Shown piece by piece: positions 55,691-64,000 of a DNA stretch of 64,000 bases. Made by a program: the position numbers and the translations under genes. The stretch is taken from assembly GCA_003586115.2 (NCBI GenBank), contig QVOM02000101.1, positions 28,422,139 through 28,486,138 of the forward strand. Direction: 5' to 3'. Numbering within the stretch: the stretch's first letter is position 1; each line of letters begins with the position of its first letter. The notes under the pieces were generated by a model, which made no database searches, was not told where the DNA came from, and worked only from the letters and a program-made list of their open reading frames with translations. This DNA is from Salvator merianae (taxonomy: Eukaryota > Chordata > Lepidosauria > Squamata > Teiidae).

Positions 55691-56300
55691 AGGGTAACTT
55701 AATTCACAAGATTATTGTAGTAATAAAACATGGAAGGAAAACAGTAAAGGTCTTTGGAGATAAAACAGGCTATAAATCCAGTATTAAATATAATAATTGT
55801 TTAAAGAACAGGATATCAGTTCTCTTAGAAAGTTGCAGACCTCTAATGAAAGATCTGATAAGAGTGGACAGTCTTGCTTTCTCCAAAGAACTTTCGAAAG
55901 AGCAATAAAAAGCCAAAATTTGAAATAAAACATCTATTTGTCTCTCTTATAAAAGTGGTTAAAAGAGAATAAAAGCTAAGAACAGAAAGTGTGCTGAAAT
56001 CATTTTATGACAATGACAAGGAAAAGGTAAAACCTTATTTAATAGTGCAATCCCATACTCATTTACCATTGACCTAATAGGGTCTGGCTAAAACTCACTT
56101 CATGAAAACATGCCCCACTTTGAAGTCAATGGCCTTACTTCTAAGTAATCCTGTTGCAAACTGCAGATGTAAGTAGATGGGTGGGGGCAAAGTCCATGCA
56201 CAAAAACCAAAAGTGAACTCATCAGTTCATTTGAAATATCACCAGGACAAACTTGATTCAAAGCAAAAGCAGACTTCCATGCCCTTCCCACACTGTGTGG
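55691..56300. other. Non-coding DNA, nothing recognised
   Basis: A 115-codon frame (55561-55908) overlaps the repeat end and has no motif. Confidence 0.45.
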
Positions 56301-56795
56301 GCCCATGTAGCACAAGCCAGTGGGTATGGGGCATGAGGGAGTGGACTAGCAGTTATCCACTCCAAAGGTTGTCTACATTCAGACAACATGTCACAGCATA
56401 GACCCAAGCACCAACTCTGAAGTCTTTGCCCAGCCTTTGGAGCCAGTGCTCAGCTTCCACCAGCTGGGAAAGAAGGTTTCCAACTTTCACTATGGCCAGG
56501 TTGGCCCTTCTGCTGGTGTTTTGGCAGTGCTGATGGAACAGGACCTGCACTGTATTCCAGCCTATGAGGGCATGCTGTCCACACTTCCCTTGTAGTCCAG
56601 AATATGGACTATGGTCCACATATGGACCTCTTTAAAGAGGTGCCATTTTCTGCTCCATCACTTTATCCCATGTGAACAAAGCATGCTGAGGGGGACAGGC
56701 TTTCCCTTATACCATGCTAGATGCAAAAGGGTATGCCTTGGATCAGAATATATTCTAATTCAATTGCCCAGTGCAGAAGCATCCTAAGCTTATAA
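56300..56795 (+). repeat. Unclassified repeat (relative of 1-180 and 55236-55690)
   Basis: Its 56615-56735 part matches the left edge of the window, and its right end matches 55640-55690. Together the three copies outline one dispersed family with a defined right terminus CAGTGCAGAAGSATCCTA. Confidence 0.45.
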
Positions 56796-57286
56796 GGTAT
56801 TTGTCTTTACAAACCAGCCTTTGGGAAATTTGTACTCTACAAATGGCATACATGCATGTTCTATCAAATTCCTTGCACTCAACTACCAGGGGCAGTTTGG
56901 GAACCCTGGATTGTTTCTAGTATCATACTCAGTTTAGCAAAGCAAGTAAGCAGGTTCATGTGTACTCCTAGTCCACACAGAACAGAAATGGGGCTTCTGA
57001 GAGTTTGAATTGAATAGGAGAAGGTAGATGAACCTATTTCTGATCCATGACAGCCTATTTCTGATCCAGTTTTCCATGTGTTCATAGTTCAACTGTTTGA
57101 GCTACCTTGACATTAAAAAAAACAAAAAAAAAACACAAAAAACTGAACTTAAAGAATATACATTTTTTATCATGCTTTCCTAACCATTCTCTTCATGGAT
57201 TTGTGCAGCATTTTGTACACATTCCTTCCAGGTTGTTCTGTCATCCTGTAACTTTTGTGGGGAGAGGATGATGTTAGACACCCTCC

Positions 57287-57326
<40 letters not shown>

Positions 57327-59480
57327 ATCTCTATATGAAGGGGTAGGAATAGTCTTGCAAAGAGATATGCAAAGGATATGGCATATAATAACTGGCAATG
57401 GTATGGCAAGGCCAGAAATGATCAGAGAAATCCTAAGAGTTTGAGCAGCCAACTCCATTTTGTTTCAAAAAGACAGATCTCAAAATAAAATGTGCCAAGA
57501 ATGTTCCTGCTTCTTTCTGTACACCTCTCATTTGCCTGCCACAGAAGGCAAAGTATTGAAACATTCAGATGTAATCAGGATGGTAAAACAACTTGAACTG
57601 GAAGTGGACAAACATCATGATCTGTTCTCTGGCATACTGTGTTCGCACCCAAAAAGAAAGCAAATATGTGATTGAGACACTTTTTGTGTTCCGCTGGCCA
57701 TCTGTATTGTTTAATCAATCCAAGTGTGATACTCAGGAACGTGGGAAATCATGAAACAATCATGATTGTGACCACTGATTGGCTTTGTATCTGACTCCTT
57801 GCCAGCAATCACCTTGCTCCAGAGGTGTTGCAGGCAGCTAGCAAAGTGTTGTTTGTTTATCCCTTCATCTTCATTCTACTTGTCAACAAACTGGATGTGA
57901 CCTATTCCACACCTATACTTTAGCTCACTCCCCCTTTTCCTAAAAGGACCAATAATTTTAAATCCTTGTTTCAAACACATCCATCAAAAAATTCAGGATT
58001 TCAACCCATGGTTCATCCACTGAGCTAGCTTCCCACTTTTTCATTAGGAAAAGTCTCAGGATTCCCCTCCCCATTCTCTATGAAGGTCCCCCCCTCCCCA
58101 TTGCAAGAGCTGAAATCATTATAAAATCACTGAAGAAAGAAGAAAGCGCTTTAAGATAATCCATCCTAACACTATTTTTATTTTATTTTATTTTCTGGCT
58201 GATAGCTGCTTCTAGTCTCCTACTTTCTACGGAGCTGAAGAGAGAAACTCTATTCCTCAAGAAGCCTTTTTTTTTTTAATGCTGCCATGCAGCTTACTTT
58301 TGTGTTGATTTCAGTTGGAAAGAGAGATCTCGAACTCTCTCTCTTTCCTGCCACTTGGCAAAAAAGCTGTTTTCACTAAAGGAGTGAGGATAGTAGAATT
58401 TTCCACTTTCCCATCCCTCTTGGCTTCTGAGCCTGTGCCTTTGGTCTCTGCACTTGCAGAGTGCTGAGAATGAGAACCCTTTGCCTCTTCTCCATGTTTT
58501 CCCTTTTAGCCTGGTGATGATCTACCTGGAGAAAACTTCAGTTGGTGAGGTCCCTGCTTCTGTTGTTCCTGTTCATTATTTTCTCCTTCAGTACTAGAAT
58601 TCCCAGACACTTTCACACACTGAGTTCCCTTACTTAGTTTTGAATTAAAACCTTTTTCTTCTTCTTCTTCTCCCTTTTCCTTTGCACTTGTCAATGATTA
58701 GTGATTGCCTGACAGGGCTATCAGCTAATTCTGACCCATTGCATTGATTATTGATTTTCCTCCTGGGTCTCAAGTCTTTTTACTGGGTTTTAATTAAGTT
58801 TCTTGTTTCTGTGAAAGGAGACTTTCATTCAGAGATTTTATGTCTGTCTGTCTTCTGTTTTAACGGTTCACTTCGGTGATTTGACATTTTTTGAACCTTC
58901 TTTCTGTAAGATCCTGCTTTGAGAACTGGTTGCTTGGGTGCACCATTTTCCCCATCCCTGTATAACCCGGGCACTGTTCCCAACAAATGATCAGGTAGTT
59001 TAAAGTTTTATTTTAAATCTCCTTCAGTTCTTCTTTTTTACCTTCTGTGGTAGTAGCTTTGGAATAGCTGAAACTTTCAAGTTTTGTTAAGTTGCACAAT
59101 CTTTTTCAGATTATGCTTTTTGTTGGCAAGTGTGTGCAGAACATGTCTTTTGAGTAGGCATGAATAGGATTGCTCTCATAATTGAGTGCATTGGCTCCAT
59201 CCTCAAATATAGCAGCTAAAATGTTATAGAATCAATATAGGCAACACTTTAGATTTAGTTTTGCCATTGTAAAATAGTTCCTTCTGATTTTTTTTTTCAA
59301 GGCCCTCAGGTCTCCCAAATAACACTGGACACCCATTTTCTTCTGCAAGCTTTTAAAGCTGTTTATATTCACCACAGGTGTTTCTTTCCTACTCAACTGT
59401 CTCTCCGCATGCTTCATAAATGCAAGCCTGTCAGAGTATATTTATTGCTTCAGATTATTTTCCCTAGGACTTTTTCAGTG
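56796..59480. other. Non-coding DNA with an (AC)n microsatellite
   Basis: (AC)n at 57290-57323. No gene recognised; the 71-codon frame 57460-57675 has no motif. T-rich and CTT-rich tracts at 58255-58690. Confidence 0.45.
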
Positions 59481-59487
59481 CTAGCTG

Positions 59488-59525
59488 TTTTTTTTTTTTT
59501 TTTTTTTTTTGTTGTTGTTGTTGTT
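59488..59525 (+). repeat. Poly-T followed by (GTT)n
   Basis: Twenty-odd T residues, then five GTT units. Confidence 0.9.
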
Positions 59526-59738
59526 TTGTAATCTGACTGTGTTTAACTCCCAAAATGCCAGGTATTTGTTTGTATACCTGGTCATGTGTTGTCTTATGAA
59601 GCCATTATCCTGGGTATACATGGTCTCATATTAAGAAGCCATTATAGAAATTTAAGGGGTAACAGGTTAAAATGTAAATTTATGTTGTACCTTAGATTTT
59701 CAGTTCCCACTAACCACTATCTCTGGATTGTAATTCAT

Positions 59739-59778
<40 letters not shown>

Positions 59779-60179
59779 GTATATAGCTCATATTTCGTCT
59801 AAGGAGCTGAAAATGATGTACATGAATCTTCTAACATTTTATTTTTTTAATGTGGGGTAAGACATCTTAAGAAAAGACCACCCAATACTAAATATATTTC
59901 TATGGAGCTAATCTAATCATATACTATACTTGTAACACAGATGTCACAAGTCTTGTGAGTCTGATAACAAAAAACTGGTTAGAGTACACTGTCATGAACT
60001 ACCATATGGGAGTGATAGTGACAAAAATAAAATAAAGTTGTTTCTCTGCCGCCATTGTGTTCTCAAGTAGCCAACTGGCAGAGCTTTTCTGAGTGGCAAA
60101 TGGCCTAATGACATCAGTTGGAAGAAAGAGAGAATCCTGTTGTGCCAGATTTTTGAGGCACTTTCAGGATTAAATCACT
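59526..60179. other. Non-coding DNA with a (ATC)n microsatellite
   Basis: (ATC)n at 59740-59776; nothing else recognised. Confidence 0.5.
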
Positions 60180-61000
60180 CAGGTTTACATGAATTTAAAT
60201 GCCACAGACATCAATAGCATGGTTGGAGGTGGCAGCTCAACTGCGAGCACTTTTAGAAAAAGCTGATTATCTGTATCCATTTCATTCTGGCTTCAGACCT
60301 CATCATGGCATTGAAATAGCCCTGGTTGTCCTGACTGATGACCTTTGTGGGGAGAAGGAGAAGGACAATGCTATCCTGCTTCTTATCTTTGACTTTTTGT
60401 TTCAACTTCTAAAGTGAGTTGTTATAGGTACTTTTGTTTGTCTCCCTGGGATTTATATTGTGAGGTACTTCAGGGGTTGATCTTATCCCTTAGCTTTTTA
60501 ACATCTACATGAAACTATGGGAGAGGTAATCAGGAGATTTGGAGTGAGGTGTCAACAGGATGCTGGTGATACCCAGCTCTATTTCTCCATTCCATCTGAG
60601 TCAAAAAAAGGGAGCTGAGGTGCTTGATTAGTACTTGGAGGCATGTTGGATGTGGATCAGTACATTGAAGCTGAATCCAGACAAGATGGAGATACTGTGT
60701 GTCAGGATAGAGCCTTCTCAGTGATGGCTTCCTGACTTTGGAATAGTCTCTCCACTGAAATATGATACACCTTCACTTTATATGTTTAGGAAATCAGTGA
60801 AGACCCACCTCTTTGCCCTGGCCCTCAGCTAAATAGCTTTTCCTCCCCATTTTTAGACACTGTTATTGTTTTAGTATGTTTATTTTATATTGGTTTTTAA
60901 TGCTGTAACCCTAACCCTGAGACCTTTGTGTATAGGGTGGGATAAAAATGCAAATAATAAATACATAAATAAATACATAAATAAATAAATAAATAAAGTG
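60180..61000 (+). mobile_element. L2-clade LINE, RT fragment to 3' tail (internally deleted)
   Basis: 60210-60410 encodes VAAQLRALLEKADYLYPFHS, then GFRPHHGIEIALVVLTDDL, the RT2 region of squamate L2. It continues with a decayed IFDF (LDLSAAFD). 60490-60600 encodes an LF-HLHETMGEVIRRFGVRCH block followed by DTQLYFSIPSES (YADDTQL with the catalytic Asp pair damaged). 60640-60700 stands for the KLNPDKTEVL block. 60700-60800 jumps to the AFSVMAS...LWNSLS end, so several hundred bases are deleted. The tail is GTATAGGGTGGGATAAAAAT, then an AAATAC/AAAT simple repeat. Confidence 0.85.
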
Positions 61001-61039
61001 GAAAACATAGCAGAAAAGGTGGCTGACAGATACTCTGTG

Positions 61040-61513
61040 CCAGACACATATCACACTGGCTGTAAAGCAACCTGTACTGACTGCCAATTTTCTACCAAAC
61101 TCAATTCAAGATGCCAACACTGATGGATAAAGCTCTAAGCAACTTTGACCAAAAATGCCTAGAGAGGTGCCTTCTCTCATGTAGAGCTGCCTGCCACTTA
61201 AAATCAGTGAGCAATGTCCTTTAGATAGAGCCACCTCTAGCTAAAGTTAAGAATGTAAGTGCATGTGAGATGGACTTTTATGTGGTATCCCCCAGGTTTT
61301 GGGATGATCTCCCTTCTGAATGGTATTTATTTGTATATATTTAGATGTTTGAATATATGCCTCTTTACACTGGCCTTTAACTGAAGAGACCTCTTCCCTT
61401 TCTTTCAGGCACCAATATTTGTTGTTTTAGTAAATATATTTTGAATTGTGTTTTGATATTGTTTTATTGTAACCCACCCTGAAACCTCTAGGTATAAGGT
61501 GGGATAGAGAAAC

Positions 61514-61568
<55 letters not shown>

Positions 61569-61590
61569 GTTGTTGTTGTTGTTGTTCTGA
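61040..61590 (+). mobile_element. L2-clade LINE 3' end with (TTA)n(TTG)n tail
   Basis: 61080-61330 contains, in broken frames, FKMPTLMDKALSNF, a CLLSCRA block and VVSPRFWDDLPSEW, which correspond to the last blocks of L2 ORF2 (..FK.L.L.YKAL......, R...L.., W..LP.E). The 3' UTR end is TGTAACCCACCCTGAAACCT, then CTAGGTATAAGGTGGGATAG, leading into about 18 TTA units and 5 TTG units (61513-61586). Confidence 0.8.
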
Positions 61591-64000
61591 ACTTGCTATG
61601 TTCTGATACTGCTATTGTAGAAATTATTCAGAGATGTTTCTAAAGTTTGTTTGTGTTAATACTGCAACTTTATCTGATAATTCAAGGATAGGTGTGTATG
61701 GATAACCTCTGAGATATTATTTCAGTAATGCCTTATATGATTCTATGGTTTATTCCTTCAAACCACCATGTAGTGCAAAAATATGTTATGCAGTTAATTG
61801 CCACCTAAAGAAGATTAGAGTTTAGGGGAACTATGGGGGAACAGACAACTGATGTGAGTAAATAGTACAACAGAGATGAGGCCCAGGCATGGGAGGTCAA
61901 TACTGTAAGTAAATAGCCCTGTAGAAGGGAAGCCCAGACTAATAATAAATCAATGGCACTGAGGAAGATTGGCTATCTCTGCCAATGTAAGTCAATGGTA
62001 GGTCAGAAGCCAAATTACATTAATGAACTTTAAATGAGGTTGCACTAAACAATTTGAGACCACATCTCCACATGCCATCCCAGTCATCTCAGTGAACTAT
62101 CTTGGGCATTGCATCCACATTTTTGGTGTCATAAGACACCCATTGGGGAATGTGATACTGAAGTGAGGTGCAGCTCCCAAGCATCTCCAACCACAGTCAC
62201 AGAAAAAACACCATGCAACTTTTTTTTTGTTTTTTCCCAACATGAAAAAGCACTATTTATAGGCATGTGAAGGGAAGGACTCTGGATTCTGAGATATTGA
62301 GCTTTGTCAGAACATTAGTGGCATGGAGCACAATGGGCCTATCACCACATGTTGTCAGGGTGCTCTTTCTGAAGGCAGAACTGCCTTCTCTAGTGGTCAT
62401 GGTACATAAAGCAAATATTTTGTTTAACAGTACAGATATCTTATTCCTGGAGGGAGGGAGAGAGAGAGAAAAGGAAACAATGAGAGTATTTAGATATTGG
62501 AATATCAAAGTGAAAGAATGAGAAAGCTAATAACTCACATTTGAGAAAGAGGGAATTGTATTACTTGAGTGATACTTGGGTAGAGCTGGATTTTGTGGAT
62601 GATCAACAGGTATGTAAAATGAGAGAAACTGAATGAGGTAAAAGAGAAAAAGGCTGAAAGAATGGGAGTATTTCAATTTCTGTTTTCTGAGTGCAGAAGG
62701 AGAGAGAAACACACATTTAGAAAGGAAAGGCAGTATTCCTTGGGTGATTGGGGGAAACAAAACTTTGAGGGCAGCTAACTAATCATTATTGTAACCTGAA
62801 GAAACAAGTCAGGAGGAGCCAGGGAAGCAAATGAGGCACAGGAGCAGAACAAGAGTGACATGAGGAATGGCTGAGGTGGTATGAAGGTGCTTTATCCAGG
62901 TGACATGTGGTGGTGTAGCTTAAATATGGTGAACACTGGAATATACTTCCATTTGATCTTCCGGTGGATGCAGACATGCTAAAAAAGAGTGTACCATTAT
63001 CTGGTTGAGGGTAGACATTAGCTTTCTCATCATTAATAGAGAGTTCATTAATGACAGTTCTACTGAGTTCATCTACTGCTGCAACTTTACAGGATTGGCA
63101 AATTAGTCTGTATTGTCCAATACTTGTTTCAGATCCTGAATAAGCTCTTATCTCTGTGTTCACCTTAATTTATGACTTTGTTCAGGTATCCAAGTGTGCT
63201 ATCACATTAATGATGTATAGTTTCACTTGAAGGAACCATGCTGTTCGAGGCCTTAATCAGTATATTTTCCACTTTTAATTAATGTATCTGCATTTCTTTT
63301 AGCCAAAAGTATTGAAAATGCTAGCATCTAGTCACTTCTGTCTCTGAGGGCCTATAAAAATATAAATAAGCCCTTATTTATACTGTAGTTGAGCTTCAAT
63401 GTAGTTGAGAATCAATCCCCAGAACCTACTTAATCCATATATCTGATTCAGCAACAACTTTTTGTAGATATCAAGTTCTAATAGAAAATAATGCCAGTCA
63501 GACTATTTCTTCCTGTGAGGAATCTATTTCTGGGAGAACCTATTATTAACTGAGAAGGAGCATGTCTTAAAAAATGGTACAGATCAAACAGCATCTTCTT
63601 TTTTATCTTTTGTGTCAAAGGCTACTTCAGAATATTAATTTAAGTTCCCTGCAACTTTCTTATCACTTGTTAATTTGTGTCAAAATATACTCAGTCTACA
63701 GAATATTAAAATATATTGTCTTTGATCTTAATATTCTAGGATCTACCCTCCCTTCTGTTGGACAGAGTATGTAGTGTGTAAATTATGTATGTTTTATCTC
63801 TCTGTTTTAAGTTGTGAGTGCAATTGATTTTGCACTTAAAATGGTAGCATTATGCACAAGGGGAAGTATAAACAGATATGAGGGAGCCACAATATTTGTA
63901 AGAACATTGTAGCAAACATTACATCCAATCTCAAGGTCTCAGAGTGCTGTGCCACCAAAAGGCAGACGTCTGCCAAGGTGCAGACAGCATTGGATTGCAG
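61591..64000. other. Non-coding DNA, nothing recognised
   Basis: AT-rich. The longest frame (62786-63163, minus, 125 codons) has no motif. A small palindrome (GGCAGACGTCTGCC) lies at 63961-63974 near the window edge. Confidence 0.45.

Noticed and set aside
60906..60919. Telomere-like AACCCTAACCCT
   Set aside because: Only two units inside an L2 3' tail; chance similarity.

Overview
This window looks like a stretch of squamate reptile (lizard or snake) nuclear DNA from an intergenic or large-intron region. The basis is the mix of transposable elements: L2-, CR1-, L1- and R4-clade LINEs, a Sauria-type SINE 3' half, a tRNA-derived SINE, a chromodomain Ty3/gypsy fragment, many short hAT-like and Harbinger-like DNA elements, and abundant microsatellites. 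I recognise no host protein-coding gene, rRNA or functional tRNA on either strand. The coding-like tracts I could place are decayed transposon proteins. The remaining short ORFs have no recognisable family or lie in low-complexity DNA. The species is not determinable from what I can see.

Layout. 1-2.6 kb: AT-rich DNA, with a short repeat at the left edge that recurs near 56.6 kb. 2.6-5.4 kb: an L1 3' fragment (minus strand) between two related DNA-element fragments, followed by a near-perfect 97-bp hairpin. 8.5-9.7 kb: the L2 endonuclease region (minus). 10.4-11.9 kb: the 3' end of a chromovirus (integrase, chromodomain, 3' LTR). 12.7-14.2 kb: an R4-clade LINE with a restriction-like endonuclease (minus). 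14.8-17.4 kb: two L2 remnants in opposite orientation. 18-19.3 kb: a LINE 3' tail and an L1 ORF1 remnant. 21.6-23.7 kb: a DNA-element fragment, a tRNA-derived SINE and an L2 tail. 24.9-29.2 kb: a hAT MITE, then the best-preserved element of the window, a nearly complete CR1-like LINE (ORF1 esterase, endonuclease, reverse transcriptase, 3' tail), itself broken by a GC-rich hAT MITE with an exact 8-bp target duplication. 34-43 kb: a dense DNA-transposon district with hAT MITEs, two inverted copies of a Harbinger-like element, a 1.4-kb foldback-bearing element, a hAT transposase relic, and a 1.28-kb hAT element holding five tandem ~146-bp palindromic units. 43.8-50 kb: more hAT and 180-bp MITEs, a Sauria SINE and a short L1 insertion with 18-bp target duplications. 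50.6-52.3 kb: the L1 endonuclease to 5' reverse-transcriptase region (minus). 54.2-54.8 kb: another Harbinger-like MITE. 60.2-61.6 kb: two L2 3' ends that run into microsatellites.

How the parts relate. None of the elements appears able to encode a complete protein set today. The non-autonomous DNA elements fall into two groups by their ends. One group has ends TAGRGRTGTGC and 8-bp duplications (hAT). The other has ends of the GGGCCTGTTCGCAC / GGCCCTTTCTGCAC type and 3-bp AT-rich duplications (PIF/Harbinger-like). The hAT transposase relic near 41.7 kb lies beside a TAGGGATGTG end, so it may represent the protein source of the first group. The structurally most unusual object is the tandemly expanded palindromic hAT element at 39.5-40.8 kb.
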